This document shows, one piece after another, positions 36,149 to 44,890 of a stretch of 64,000 bases of DNA. The notes beneath the pieces are model-generated. The model ran no database searches. It saw only the letters and a program-made list of their open reading frames with translations, and had not been told where the DNA came from. Position numbers and translations under genes: made by a program. The number at the start of each line of letters is the position of its first letter. Position 1 is the stretch's first letter. Source of the stretch: Paenisporosarcina quisquiliarum (lineage in GTDB: Bacteria; Bacillota; Bacilli; Bacillales_A; Planococcaceae). The stretch lies in NCBI RefSeq assembly GCF_027563315.1, contig NZ_JAMKBJ010000003.1, positions 62,001 through 126,000 of the forward strand, in the 5' to 3' direction.

Positions 36149-38553
36149 TTTTGGACCTCCCCTTTTAAACGCAATTCAGGCAAACGCGTATAGTCGGCAC
36201 CATTTGTGGCTTGTTTATTCACTTTAAACTGGACTTTCCCATCTGCTGAAATATACTGATTAACATTTTCTTTAATTGAAAAACGTCCGCTTGTTACTTC
36301 CTCAAAAGTCTTCGATGTAACATTATAAATTTCCACTGAAATAGACGAAGTATCCGTATTTGCCAATTGAAGTTCTGTCCACTTGACTTGTTGGATCGGA
36401 ATGTTTTTTGGAATCGTCCAATCATACGTATAAGTACCATTCGCCATAAACCATTCAAATTTACTTTCATTCATTTGATTATAATAGCCTGAGGTTTCTT
36501 CCGTGTTCACTGCAATATCAAAAGCGGAAGATGGTAAAGTAAACTCACCTGAAAAGATGGTTTCCGGTGTGAAAGTCTGATAAATCATATTGATTGCTGA
36601 CATTTCTGCACGTGTATCCATCAACGAAATAGGGACGATTGCATCTTCAGTATGCGCAACAATGGCCGGTTGTGTCTTTTGAACACCTGTCATTTGCGAC
36701 ATACGAATTAAACTATTTTTACGTTCTTTTGGTAGGTCAGTTGCTTTCATTGCTGTACCGTACCCCATATATTGTGATCCGCTGTTCATTGCAATTGGCA
36801 CCAAAAGCGCCGACCCTACCGGTTCATTTACTTCGACCGACTCATTCGAGTCTAGATTGCCAAGTTTTATCATTTTTGTTCCTGACCAGATTGCAACATC
36901 TTTAAGAGCAAACGGGAATTCGTTTTTCACGGTTCCTCTAACAATGCCAGCCTCAACTTTCAAATCGATGGCAAATTGACCAACTTCTTTTATATTGGAT
37001 TCTCCAATGACAGAAGACACAGACCAGTAACCTACATCACGGACTGTCAGTTGATCGTTGTCTGCCTGTTCATTTAAAATCGATGATGCTTGAACATTCC
37101 CTGAGTTGTTTGAGAATGCATTCATTCGTTTAGAAGCAACCATGTTCGTTCCATTTTCAGATTCAAATGTGAAATTCCCACTGCGATTTGTAAGCAGAGA
37201 CTCTACATAATAACCAGAAAGACTTCCATCTGGCTGTACTTCATAAAAACTGGATTGCTGAATTTGCGGACGCACAAGGCGGTCTTTTGCGCCATAAGCG
37301 AAAATAGCTAATGAAGCTAAAATGGATATGGCTGGGATAATCCACCAAGCATGCTCCCGCTTATCTTTTCTTTTGAGTAAGAAATACAGTAATGGACCCA
37401 CCAAAATAATGTAAATAATGACAATGGTAATCATTAATGGTGTTGAAACTTGGAATGATGGAAACAGCTCATTCATTTGTGCTACTTCATACGTCATTTG
37501 TTCTTTTACGTTTTGACCACCATAATTATTGACCTGTTGATTGACATTCGCTTTTTTGATTAGGTCTGTTAAAAGAAATGAATAATTGGCTTGTTTGGAA
37601 AGTGGTTCATCTCCTAATGAAAAAGCCGTTTGAATAATCGCACCTTTGCCAATTGGATTGCTCGCCGCCAGTGGTTCATTGTCTGATTGCATAAGCACAC
37701 GAGAACCTTCTTTGACGTTTGCTCCAAAGAAGGCGAGATCTTCGGTGAATTCCTTGTTGCTGGAAAGAATCGTTAATTTTTCAGCTTGAAGTGTTTTTCT
37801 TTCATCAGACAAATTTAGCGGTAATTTTTCTGCTAATAAACCGAGTTCAGCATTCGTATTGTCTGAAGCACCAATCAGAACCACACCACCAGTTTGAACC
37901 CAGTCAAGAATCGCTTGCTGTTGTTCCTCATTCAAATCACCTAGAACATATTCATCAATTACTAAATAATTCGCTAGATCATAAGCTGCAGGATCTTCAG
38001 GAAACTGGAAATCTTTAATTTGACCCAAGTGGATGATTTGTGAACCACCCATTCCCCCCATTTTCACTGTTGATAGTGCACGTAGTCGATCGGCACTCTC
38101 AGTTAAAGTAAGAAAAAATGTTGTATCTTGCCCAAAAGAATTAGGTCGGATGGTTTTATTACCTTTATACGAAATTTCTTTTCCATCTTCCCAATTACCT
38201 TCGTAAAAATAAAACATTTGATAGTCTGAGTTATAGGACATTTCTTCTGATAATCCCGGTAAAGCAAGGTTTATCGTTTTCGTTTCTCCTTTACCAATCG
38301 TAAACGGAATGGCCTTAGCCGATCCGATTGCATAACTCTCAGAGTAGTCGATAACCAAGTCTCCCGAAAATTCATCACCAGAATTTACGACTGTCACTGA
38401 CAGCGGTAACCCTTCTCCATATTTAATTTTATTTTGAAAGCCTGCTGTAGCTTTCACTTCCAAATTTGGTGCTGCAGATGCTTCAGACATCGTCACAAAG
38501 CTATGCAAAAATAATATGCTTAATGCAAAACACCACCGAATAAATTGCTTCAT
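36145..38553 (-). CDS. Large secreted/membrane protein heading the MoxR-VWA-ABC operon
   Basis: This 802-residue protein has a Sec-type signal peptide (about 1-27, ending SEASAA) and a beta-rich N-terminal domain with the pattern of an immunoglobulin-like or BatD-like module. Next comes a Rossmann/GATase-like region (LVIDEYVLGDLNEEQQQAI, GGVVLIGASDN), two membrane helices near residues 385-435 with a basic connector (LKRKDKREHAWW), and a long outer C-terminal part. No enzyme motif could be assigned. It is first in the operon, with AGGGGGAAAG before the ATG. It could be a surface receptor or scaffold for the ABC and VWA proteins; this is inference from context only. Confidence 0.75.
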   Translation of the reverse strand: MKQFIRWCFALSILFLHSFVTMSEASAAPNLEVKATAGFQNKIKYGEGLPLSVTVVNSGDEFSGDLVIDYSESYAIGSAKAIPFTIGKGETKTINLALPGLSEEMSYNSDYQMFYFYEGNWEDGKEISYKGNKTIRPNSFGQDTTFFLTLTESADRLRALSTVKMGGMGGSQIIHLGQIKDFQFPEDPAAYDLANYLVIDEYVLGDLNEEQQQAILDWVQTGGVVLIGASDNTNAELGLLAEKLPLNLSDERKTLQAEKLTILSSNKEFTEDLAFFGANVKEGSRVLMQSDNEPLAASNPIGKGAIIQTAFSLGDEPLSKQANYSFLLTDLIKKANVNQQVNNYGGQNVKEQMTYEVAQMNELFPSFQVSTPLMITIVIIYIILVGPLLYFLLKRKDKREHAWWIIPAISILASLAIFAYGAKDRLVRPQIQQSSFYEVQPDGSLSGYYVESLLTNRSGNFTFESENGTNMVASKRMNAFSNNSGNVQASSILNEQADNDQLTVRDVGYWSVSSVIGESNIKEVGQFAIDLKVEAGIVRGTVKNEFPFALKDVAIWSGTKMIKLGNLDSNESVEVNEPVGSALLVPIAMNSGSQYMGYGTAMKATDLPKERKNSLIRMSQMTGVQKTQPAIVAHTEDAIVPISLMDTRAEMSAINMIYQTFTPETIFSGEFTLPSSAFDIAVNTEETSGYYNQMNESKFEWFMANGTYTYDWTIPKNIPIQQVKWTELQLANTDTSSISVEIYNVTSKTFEEVTSGRFSIKENVNQYISADGKVQFKVNKQATNGADYTRLPELRLKGEVQK

Positions 38554-38706
38554 TCTCTTTCCCCCTTATCTCTATATTAATTAGTACGAATTGTCTATCT
38601 ATAAGTTCCTTAAAAAACAATAAAATCCAATAAGAATGAAAGAATTTACCCCTAATAGAATCCTCTTCCACTGTTGTAGTTGTAAATCATTGACAAACAT
38701 GATTAG

Positions 38707-38733
38707 ACATAAAAAAAGTTTTAGCATTAAATA
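38707..38733 (+). promoter_or_regulatory. Possible sigma-K-type promoter of coat-like gene
   Basis: AC (38707-38708), 16 bases and CATTAAATA (38725-38733) resemble the sigma-K pattern AC-N16/17-CATAnnnTA with one mismatch. It lies about 30 bases before the start codon. The sequence is AT-rich, so chance matches are easy. Confidence 0.3.
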
Positions 38734-38764
38734 GTTATAAATTAAATAGAAAGGAAGAGATCCC

Positions 38765-39136
38765 ATGCCCAAAAAACGTCCCAAACGACATTATAAACAC
38801 CCTCTGCCTCCACTGACTTCGAATCCCCCAGTACCACAAGAACTTCTTGCAACTGATTCAAGTTCCAAAGCAAAAGCTGTTTTTGACGAAGAAATATGTA
38901 TTGAAGCAAAAGTGACCATAAACCCCCATGTTTCAGTTGGACAAATTGATATTGAATGCTTGGATTCGTCAGTTGAGCCATCTTCAGAAAATATAAATTC
39001 TTCGGAAGAAGAGTGTACAGTCATTGTGAGTCAATTAATTCGAATTAGAATTCCAGTTCATTTTAGTGCCGAAGTTGATGCAGAGAAGAACGAAGTTGGT
39101 TGCAAAAAACGTAACAAGCAATGTGATTGCTGTTGA
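38765..39136 (+). CDS. Small cysteine-containing protein, member 1 of tandem surface-protein family
   Basis: This 123-residue protein has a basic Pro/Lys/His-rich N-terminus (MPKKRPKRHYKHPLPPL), one domain (about 41-113) and a C-terminal KKRNKQCDCC. The domain reads EICIEAKVTINPHVSV ... ECTVIVSQ ... IRIPVHFSAEVDAEKNEVGC and aligns by eye with the domains of the next two genes. GAAAGGAAGAG precedes the ATG. There is no signal peptide, as is common for spore coat or exosporium proteins. Assignment to the spore surface is inference from basic tails, cysteine pairs, absence of export signal and a spore-forming host. It has its own terminator. Confidence 0.6.
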   Translation: MPKKRPKRHYKHPLPPLTSNPPVPQELLATDSSSKAKAVFDEEICIEAKVTINPHVSVGQIDIECLDSSVEPSSENINSSEEECTVIVSQLIRIRIPVHFSAEVDAEKNEVGCKKRNKQCDCC

Positions 39137-39152
39137 AAATAGAAAATAGAGG

Positions 39153-39187
39153 AAAAAACATCAATTTCAATTAAATTGATGTTTTTT
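39153..39187 (+). terminator. Terminator after coat-like gene 1
   Basis: AAAACATCAATTT / AAATTGATGTTTT stem with a CAATT loop and a long T-run. Confidence 0.9.
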
Positions 39188-39351
39188 TCTTGCAAGTTAA
39201 TTTATCACATATGGTGAAACGATATTTAAGTAGATTTATTTCTTTCAAGAAATCTATTAATTCTCCAAAATAGGTGAACACACAAGCGTTTGACGATAGA
39301 TTCGAATTAAATAAAGAGTAGTTTAATTTAAACGTGAAAGGAGGTGATTAT

Positions 39352-39747
39352 ATGACAATAGAAAAAAAACCTTGTGGTTGTGGAGGTGATAATGGAACGA
39401 GCGCTGGCGAGATTAACCCTGTTGTAAATGCACAACAAGTTCTTTTACCTGGATGTACTCCTACAGTCAGTGCAGAAGTTTGTGTGGAGGCTGAAGTAAC
39501 GGTGACTCCAACCGTGGTTGCTCTTCGTCCAACAGTGAACTGTGTAGGAACTCCTTCTCTAACACGTTGTAGGGCCCTTGGGTATACTCCAAGTCCAACA
39601 GGTACATGTACCTTTACCTTCTCACAAGTGCTTTGCGTAAATATTCCAATTACGTTTGATGCAACTGTTGAAGCAACAAGAGGGGTAGTTGCGTGTGGTA
39701 ATGCCTTCCCTGTGGCAGGATGTCCTGATGACTCAACACCCGCTTGA
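39352..39747 (+). CDS. Cysteine-rich coat-like protein, member 2
   Basis: This 131-residue protein starts MTIEKKPCGCGGDNG, with a Cys-Gly-Cys-Gly tip. It is followed by the shared domain VLLPGCTPTVSAEVCVEAEV ... CTFTFSQVLCVNIPITFDA ... GVVACG. ATG at 39352 has a perfect AAAGGAGGTGA at good spacing. The domain is nearly identical to the first half of the next gene at both protein and DNA level, pointing to a recent tandem duplication. I do not recognise a named family with certainty; the CxEAxVTVxP / SQxxCVxIPxTF pattern is reminiscent of Firmicutes spore-surface or exosporium proteins. Confidence 0.65.
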   Translation: MTIEKKPCGCGGDNGTSAGEINPVVNAQQVLLPGCTPTVSAEVCVEAEVTVTPTVVALRPTVNCVGTPSLTRCRALGYTPSPTGTCTFTFSQVLCVNIPITFDATVEATRGVVACGNAFPVAGCPDDSTPA

Positions 39748-39810
39748 TCCTACTAAAGTAGTGTAACTCAGGTAGGGAAAATTTTAGATAAAGGAGGTGA
39801 AAATTTAATT

Positions 39811-40539
39811 ATGACGGAAGAAAATAAAAATATTGTAAATGCACAAGAAGTTCTGTTACCTGGATGTACACCTACAGTCAGTGCAGAAGTTTGTGTGGAA
39901 GCTGATGTAACGGTGACACCAACCGTAGTTCCTGGTCGTCCGAGAGTGAACTGTGTAGGAACTCCTTCATTAACACGTTGTAGAGCTCTAGGCTATACCC
40001 CAAGTCCATCCGGTTCATGTACCTTCATCTACTCACAAGTACTTTGTGTAAACATTCCAGTAACGTTTGACGCGAATGTTAGCGCTCAACGAGGAGTTGT
40101 GGCTTGTGGATTAGCATCCCCTGCTCCAAACTGTCAAGAAGAACCAAGCACAGGTTGTACTTTAACACGCGGCATGTTTCAAACAAATACTGACTTGACA
40201 TTAGAATTGCTTGCATTGGCTGGCGGTACAATCGTGTTAGGAAGTGGGAACTTAGGTTTCAGCTTTACAGTCGACTCACTAGCTGATATAACAGCTGTGT
40301 TTACTAATGCTGTCCCAGGAAGTCCATCCCCGCAATACAACCAATTATATGCGCAGTTATTGACGGCAAACCTTAACATTTTGAACGGAGCATCTTGTCC
40401 GGAGGCGCTTGCTTTAATCGCTCAAGCAAACTTGTTCCTTACAAACCCAGTTGAAGACAGTCCTGAAGCTTCAGATATTCAAGATCAACTTGCTATATTT
40501 AATGAAGGAAATTTAACTGGCTGTCCTGGTCACTGTTAA
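39811..40539 (+). CDS. Two-domain coat-like protein, member 3
   Basis: This 242-residue protein has a first half (about 7-105) that is the same domain as member 2, without the Cys-Gly-Cys tip. The second half begins GCTLTRGMFQTN and contains QLLTANLNILNGASCPEALALI; this looks like the domain of bacterial surface proteins that carry TRT/TRG-FWxTH followed by a LxAKLNI helix. It therefore appears to be a fusion or accretion of a second module onto the duplicated domain. AAAGGAGGTGA precedes the ATG. Probably co-transcribed with member 2, 63 bases upstream with no terminator between. No signal peptide is visible. Confidence 0.65.
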   Translation: MTEENKNIVNAQEVLLPGCTPTVSAEVCVEADVTVTPTVVPGRPRVNCVGTPSLTRCRALGYTPSPSGSCTFIYSQVLCVNIPVTFDANVSAQRGVVACGLASPAPNCQEEPSTGCTLTRGMFQTNTDLTLELLALAGGTIVLGSGNLGFSFTVDSLADITAVFTNAVPGSPSPQYNQLYAQLLTANLNILNGASCPEALALIAQANLFLTNPVEDSPEASDIQDQLAIFNEGNLTGCPGHC

Positions 40540-40556
40540 TAATTTCGAGTTCAATG

Positions 40557-40590
40557 AAAAAAGACGTCCTGAATTCAGAACGTCTTTTTC
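40557..40590. terminator. Bidirectional terminator between coat-like genes and dapL
   Basis: AAAAAGACGT-CCTGAATTCAGA-ACGTCTTTTT with flanking A and T tracts, between convergent genes. Confidence 0.92.
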
Positions 40591-40602
40591 TTATATATAA
40601 TT

Positions 40603-41721
40603 TCAAAGAGATCGAATATAGGATTCCACAAAAGGAACAAGGTAATCAATCACTTTTTCATGCGGATTCAGTTTCGCATTATGCAATCCATAGGATGAAT
40701 CCACTCCTGCCCAGAATAAAAAGCCTGGTATTTCTTGCAGGAAATAGCCAAAGTCTTCACCTGTCATAGCCGCATCGCAAACTATGGCATTCGTCGTTTC
40801 ATCCCGATCGGCAAATGAAAGAAAGTTCTGGGTAATTTCTTCTGAATTATAAACTTGATAATAGGAAGAACCGTAATCGATTTTCACCTGACATTCAAAA
40901 GCAATTTCTGTAGATTTACATAGTGCTTCAATTCGTTTTTTTACAGTCTGCATTGTTGCTGCATCCATCGTACGGATTGTTCCTTCCAAGCGAGCATGTC
41001 CTGAAATGATATTCTGCACCGTTCCGGATGTCATTTTCCCTACTGTCACCACAGCTGATTCGAGCGGGTTGATTGCACGGCTAACGATGGTCTGTAGCTG
41101 CATCAATAAACTGGCTGCAGCTATCGTCATATCTTTCGTACGGTGGGGATAGGCTGCATGTCCTTCCAAACCAACTAAATCTATGAACAACTCTGAAGTA
41201 TTCGCAAAAAGCAATCCTGGACGGGTAGCAATCGTACCAACGGGATATTCTGGCGCAATGTGAAATGCCAAAATTACATCTGGAAGCAGTTCCGGATGTT
41301 GATTTTTTAGCCATTCCCGCATTGGCAGTGCTCCACCTGGACCTTCTTCTGCAGGTTGAAACAAAAATACCATGTGGTCATTAATAGGCGTTTGATTCAC
41401 CAATCTTAAAAGACCCAATGCAACCGTCATATGAATATCATGACCACAAGCATGCATAAAACCCGGATGAATGGATTCAAAAGAGAAACCCGTTTGTTCA
41501 TTAATAGGTAGACCATCAATATCAGATCTCCATCCGATAGTCTTTTTTGGAGCGAGCCCTTTTACATGAACAACAATTCCAGTTTTCCATTTAACGACTT
41601 TTAACCTTTCTTGATCCATCGAATAAATTTCATTCAATAAATAGGCTTGTGTCTTGAATTCATGAAAACCGATTTCGGGAATTTGATGTAAGTCACGTCG
41701 TATTTGTTGAAGAGTTTTCAT
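40603..41721 (-). CDS. dapL: N-acetyldiaminopimelate deacetylase
   Basis: M20-family metallopeptidase-like amidohydrolase of 372 residues. It removes the acetyl group from N-acetyl-LL-diaminopimelate in the acetylase branch of lysine/DAP synthesis. Metal-binding motifs are HACGHDIHM and [18 protein letters not shown] near the C-terminus carries a further ligand. B. subtilis DapL (YkuR) has nearly the same length. The start sits 10 bases after dapH, and its ribosome site AGGGAG overlaps the dapH stop codon, so the two enzymes are co-translated. Product supplies lysine, peptidoglycan and spore dipicolinate. Confidence 0.94.
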   Translation of the reverse strand: MKTLQQIRRDLHQIPEIGFHEFKTQAYLLNEIYSMDQERLKVVKWKTGIVVHVKGLAPKKTIGWRSDIDGLPINEQTGFSFESIHPGFMHACGHDIHMTVALGLLRLVNQTPINDHMVFLFQPAEEGPGGALPMREWLKNQHPELLPDVILAFHIAPEYPVGTIATRPGLLFANTSELFIDLVGLEGHAAYPHRTKDMTIAAASLLMQLQTIVSRAINPLESAVVTVGKMTSGTVQNIISGHARLEGTIRTMDAATMQTVKKRIEALCKSTEIAFECQVKIDYGSSYYQVYNSEEITQNFLSFADRDETTNAIVCDAAMTGEDFGYFLQEIPGFLFWAGVDSSYGLHNAKLNPHEKVIDYLVPFVESYIRSL

Positions 41722-41730
41722 TGTTACTCC

Positions 41731-42444
41731 CTACAATTGGCGAAGTTCGTGCATGATTTCAGTTTTTGATTTTGTTTTATCATCAATCTCTTTAATTACT
41801 TTTGCTGGCGTGCCTGCCACTACTGTGTATGGAGGAACATCTTTAGTGACAATTGCTCCGGCCGCAACAACGGCACCTTTTCCGATTTTAACGCCTTCTA
41901 GAACGACCGCATTTGCTCCGACAAGTACATCGTCTTCCACAATTACAGGCATGGCTGAAGGTGGCTCAATTACACCTGCTAAAACTGCACCCGCACCAAT
42001 ATGACAATTCTTTCCGACAGTTGCACGTCCACCAAGGATTGCGCCCATATCAATCATCGTTCCATCGCCAATTACTGCTCCAATATTGATGACAGCACCC
42101 ATCATAATGATACAGTTATTGCCGATTTCCACTTGATCGCGAATAAAGGCACCTGGCTCAATGCGGGAATTGATTCCCTTTAGATCCACTAAAGGGATTG
42201 CAGAATTTCGGCGGTCATTTTCTACGACCACATCTGTAATTTGTTCTTTATGTAATGTTAAAGCAGCTTCAATTTCAGACCACTCACCGAAAAGCACAAG
42301 AGAATTACCTTCACCGAAAATTTTAGTATTTTCACCGAAAGAAAGCTTTTGTAAGTTCTCACCATTTACATAAACCTTTACCGGTGTTGATTTTTTAGCG
42401 TGTTGAATATAAGAAATGATTTCGTATGCATCCATTTGTTTCAT
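41731..42444 (-). CDS. dapH: Tetrahydrodipicolinate N-acetyltransferase
   Basis: Acetyl-CoA-dependent enzyme of the DAP pathway, 237 residues. An N-terminal alpha/beta domain ([14 protein letters not shown]) is followed by left-handed beta-helix hexapeptide repeats, seen as [36 protein letters not shown] and [12 protein letters not shown]. It is strongly similar to B. subtilis DapH (YkuQ) as recalled. ATG at 42444 is chosen because homologues start MKxMDA; ATG at 42450 is an alternative with four-base spacing from AAAGGAG. First gene of dapH-dapL; ccpC lies upstream. Confidence 0.95.
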   Translation of the reverse strand: MKQMDAYEIISYIQHAKKSTPVKVYVNGENLQKLSFGENTKIFGEGNSLVLFGEWSEIEAALTLHKEQITDVVVENDRRNSAIPLVDLKGINSRIEPGAFIRDQVEIGNNCIIMMGAVINIGAVIGDGTMIDMGAILGGRATVGKNCHIGAGAVLAGVIEPPSAMPVIVEDDVLVGANAVVLEGVKIGKGAVVAAGAIVTKDVPPYTVVAGTPAKVIKEIDDKTKSKTEIMHELRQL

Positions 42445-42516
42445 TGTCATTGAACTCCTTTCAAACTTGCAAAATATGGACTAATTGTACAGGAAATCTT
42501 AAAAGATTACATCATT

Positions 42517-43407
42517 TTAGTTTGAATAATCATGCAATCTTTTTGCATGTTCTTCCACAACATTCACAAAAGCTTCTACTTGTCTTAATTCAAAAGCCGA
42601 CTCATATCCAATTAACCAAGTATCACGGGTCAATTCAAATTCTTCCGCTTGATTGGTTAATGGAATTTTATTTATTTTCTCCAGCCCACTCAATGTTATA
42701 GATGGAAGGATGGCATAGCCAATACCGTTTAGTGCCATTTGTTTACATGTTTCTATTTGATCTACCGTAATCTGGCGCCTTGGACTAGAGGAGAAGTGAC
42801 GTTGCCACCATGCCTGAATTTCTTGATAGTAATTGGAATCACTTTTGAACTGTATAAACGGTCGATCGGTAGACAATACATCCTCTACTTCTTTCAGTTC
42901 CTGGTCAACCAAATATAAAGTGTCTCGGAAAAGATGAACTTTCGTTCCTTTCCATTCCGTATGTCCTCTGACAATACCGATGTGCGCCTCTCCATCATAA
43001 AGGGATTTAACTATTTCAGAGCTCCAGCCCGTAATCAGTGAAATTTTTGCTTCGGGATATTTCGTGACGAAATCCTTTAGTACCATAGGAAGCCAATTCT
43101 GTCCGACGATCGAGGCACATGCAATTTTCAATGTACCGTGTACTTTCGATGTCATCGATTGTATGATTTCAAAAATTTCTTCTTGTTTGGCGATGGTATC
43201 TATCGCGAATTGAATCACAATTTCGCCTGCTGGGGTTGCCGTAAGTCCTTTTTGCGAACGAAGAAACAGTTGAGCCCCCCATTCCTTTTCAATGGATTGA
43301 AGGCGTTGAGATAATGCTGGTTGAGACAGAAAAAGGCGTTCAGCAGCTTTTCTCATATTGCGTTCTTCCGATAAAATTTTTATAATTTGCGATTCATTGG
43401 TCGTCAC
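42517..43407 (-). CDS. ccpC: LysR-type regulator CcpC
   Basis: LysR-family regulator of 296 residues. The winged helix-turn-helix region is NMRKAAERLFLSQPALSQRL; the effector domain contains KISLITGWSSEIVKSLY and IGIVRGHTEWKG, which match B. subtilis CcpC by memory over most of its length. CcpC represses citB (aconitase) and citZ and senses citrate. GTG at 43407 (AAAGGAG eight bases upstream) is preferred to a TTG at 43440 in the non-coding lead. Position between darB and dapH agrees with B. subtilis. Confidence 0.92.
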   Translation of the reverse strand: MTTNESQIIKILSEERNMRKAAERLFLSQPALSQRLQSIEKEWGAQLFLRSQKGLTATPAGEIVIQFAIDTIAKQEEIFEIIQSMTSKVHGTLKIACASIVGQNWLPMVLKDFVTKYPEAKISLITGWSSEIVKSLYDGEAHIGIVRGHTEWKGTKVHLFRDTLYLVDQELKEVEDVLSTDRPFIQFKSDSNYYQEIQAWWQRHFSSSPRRQITVDQIETCKQMALNGIGYAILPSITLSGLEKINKIPLTNQAEEFELTRDTWLIGYESAFELRQVEAFVNVVEEHAKRLHDYSN

Positions 43408-43476
43408 GCACTTCACTCCTTTATTTAAAACTAATTGCAACAGAATATTATATCTAATAATTCATGAAGTTAAGAC

Positions 43477-43510
43477 GAAAAAAGAAGACCTCCCATGGAG
43501 ATCTTCTCTT
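43477..43510 (-). terminator. Terminator after darB
   Basis: AGAAGATCTCC-ATG-GGAGGTCTTCT stem (one G-U pair) followed by a T-run on the minus strand. Confidence 0.88.
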
Positions 43511-43521
43511 ATTTTTGCACA

Positions 43522-43965
43522 TTACTGATTATTTTGATAGATATGTTTTTTTAATTGCTTCAAGACAACTCGTCGCGTTAAAATCCCGATAAATGTTTCT
43601 TCATCATCTACTACACATAGGAACGGATGATTGATCAAAAGGTCTAGGCCTTTTTTGAATTTTTCATTAATATGAATGGTTGGAACAGGTGACTGCATAA
43701 CATCATCCACTTTTATATCCGGTAGACGTTCGTATTCAATATGGTCAAGACCCAAAATGGCATCCGTGATCATTTGCGTACTTACTAATCCTTTTAAACG
43801 ATACTTGAAATCTAAAACCGGAACGGATGAATACCCAGTCTTTGTCAATACTAATAAGGCATGTTCTGCACTATTTCCAACTTGCACATGTGCTACTTTT
43901 TCTGATGAGATGATGAATTCTTCGATTTGCATATCCAAAAAATCTCTGCTTGTAACCGAAAGCAT
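43522..43965 (-). CDS. darB: c-di-AMP-binding CBS protein DarB
   Basis: Two CBS domains and little else, 147 residues, exactly the length of B. subtilis DarB (YkuL). KVAHVQVGNSAEHALLVLTK and GILTRRVVLKQLKKHI match that protein as recalled. In B. subtilis apo-DarB binds Rel and pyruvate carboxylase, and c-di-AMP at high potassium releases it. KtrC and KtrD, other c-di-AMP targets, are encoded elsewhere in this window. AAAGGAG precedes the ATG. Confidence 0.93.
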   Translation of the reverse strand: MLSVTSRDFLDMQIEEFIISSEKVAHVQVGNSAEHALLVLTKTGYSSVPVLDFKYRLKGLVSTQMITDAILGLDHIEYERLPDIKVDDVMQSPVPTIHINEKFKKGLDLLINHPFLCVVDDEETFIGILTRRVVLKQLKKHIYQNNQ

Positions 43966-44065
43966 ACACTTCTACTCCTTTATCTGTTCTAATTGCGAAC
44001 AGCATACTGCTCTTTTATCATATCATATTCTGAAGATGAACATGGATGTAAACGTTTTCGGTCAA

Positions 44066-44099
44066 AATAAAACTTCTTCCTCTGATAATAGGAAGAAGT
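44066..44099 (-). terminator. Terminator downstream of composite repeat copy B
   Basis: ACTTCTTCCT / AGGAAGAAGT perfect 10-bp stem with an eight-base loop, followed on the minus strand by TTTTATTTT. It is the first terminator after the small membrane protein gene and the repeat. Confidence 0.82.
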
Positions 44100-44164
44100 C
44101 AAATTGGAGACAAATAATAAAATGAATATAACTGCATACTTGTAAAGGTACCAATACAAGAAAA

Positions 44165-44360
44165 TGTTGATTTCCTTTGCGGCGGACGCGTTTCGCGGAC
44201 ACGGCTTCAGTCTCCTCGTCACTGCGTCACTGCGTTACTGCGGGGCCTTCAGCTCGTGCTGTTCCCGCTGAAAAGAAATTGGTTTGCCAATTTCTTTGCG
44301 ACGAGTAACCGCAGGAGCAGTTGTTTTCCGCCGCCTCCACTCCAATCAACAGAAAGCGCT
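44165..44360 (-). repeat. Composite repeat, module 2, copy B (inverted)
   Basis: Reverse complement matches 19991-20176 along nearly the full length, including the hairpin AAGAAATTGG-CAAA-CCAATTTCTT, which is identical, and the anchor CTCCTGCGGTTACTCGTCGC. It has a small duplicated GTGACGCA-type stutter absent from copy A. Confidence 0.85.
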
Positions 44361-44394
44361 TGTGTCAACGTTTTCATTCAAAATATTTAAGTAG

Positions 44395-44535
44395 GAAAGT
44401 GGTTGGTTATTTCTGAAGACTCCTGCGGAATAAACGGAACAAGCTAGACCCCACAGGCTCAGTTGTCAGAGACAACTGAGCCGAGGAGGCTTGCGTTTCG
44501 TCCGCGGAAAGCGAAAGAAATAGCCGACCACCTTC
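44395..44535 (-). repeat. Composite repeat, module 1, copy B (inverted, short form)
   Basis: Ends match copy A: AGAAATAGCCGACCACCTTC at 44516-44535 and a three-mismatch partner at 44395-44414. The interior differs: it lacks the two pentaloop hairpins and instead has GGCTCAGTTGTC-TCT-GACAACTGAGCC, a 12-bp perfect hairpin (44457-44483). Shared ends with different hairpins inside suggest exchangeable inserts. Confidence 0.85.
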
Positions 44536-44585
44536 TTTTTTGATTAAGTGTAAAAAATTCGTTTACAGCAGGCTAAATTCCTTCT

Positions 44586-44828
44586 CTAATAAGAGGAAGA
44601 AGTGATGACGTAGTACATGATAATACTGAACATTAATATACCGGCAACGACATAAACCAAGATAATTGGATTGATAGAAGTAGGATGATCTTTTACAGTT
44701 TGAGCGATGGGGGTGTCATTTACTTGCTGTCGTCTACTCTCAAGTTTCATGACTTTCCAAGTTCCATACAATCCAATCAATGCGATCATAACAATAGCGA
44801 TAATTAAAGGCAAAGTCCATATATCCAT
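44586..44828 (-). CDS. Small two-helix membrane protein
   Basis: Hypothetical protein of 80 residues with two predicted membrane segments (LPLIIAIVMIALIGLYGTW and INPIILVYVVAGILMFSI) joined by a polar loop of about 25 residues. ATG at 44828 has GAAAGGGTAGG upstream; the longer frame from 44861 lacks a site. I recognise no family. The composite repeat copy B follows its stop codon and then a terminator. Confidence 0.65.
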   Translation of the reverse strand: MDIWTLPLIIAIVMIALIGLYGTWKVMKLESRRQQVNDTPIAQTVKDHPTSINPIILVYVVAGILMFSIIMYYVITSSSY

Positions 44829-44890
44829 ACTTATCCTACCCTTTCGATAATGAAGTAGCATTAGTATGGTTTAAATTAAGAATTCTAAGC

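Noticed and set aside
19724-44535. Composite transposon carrying the 20-44 kb segment
   Set aside because: The two inverted repeats have no transposase and no visible target duplication, and the enclosed darB-ccpC-dapHL genes are conserved backbone.
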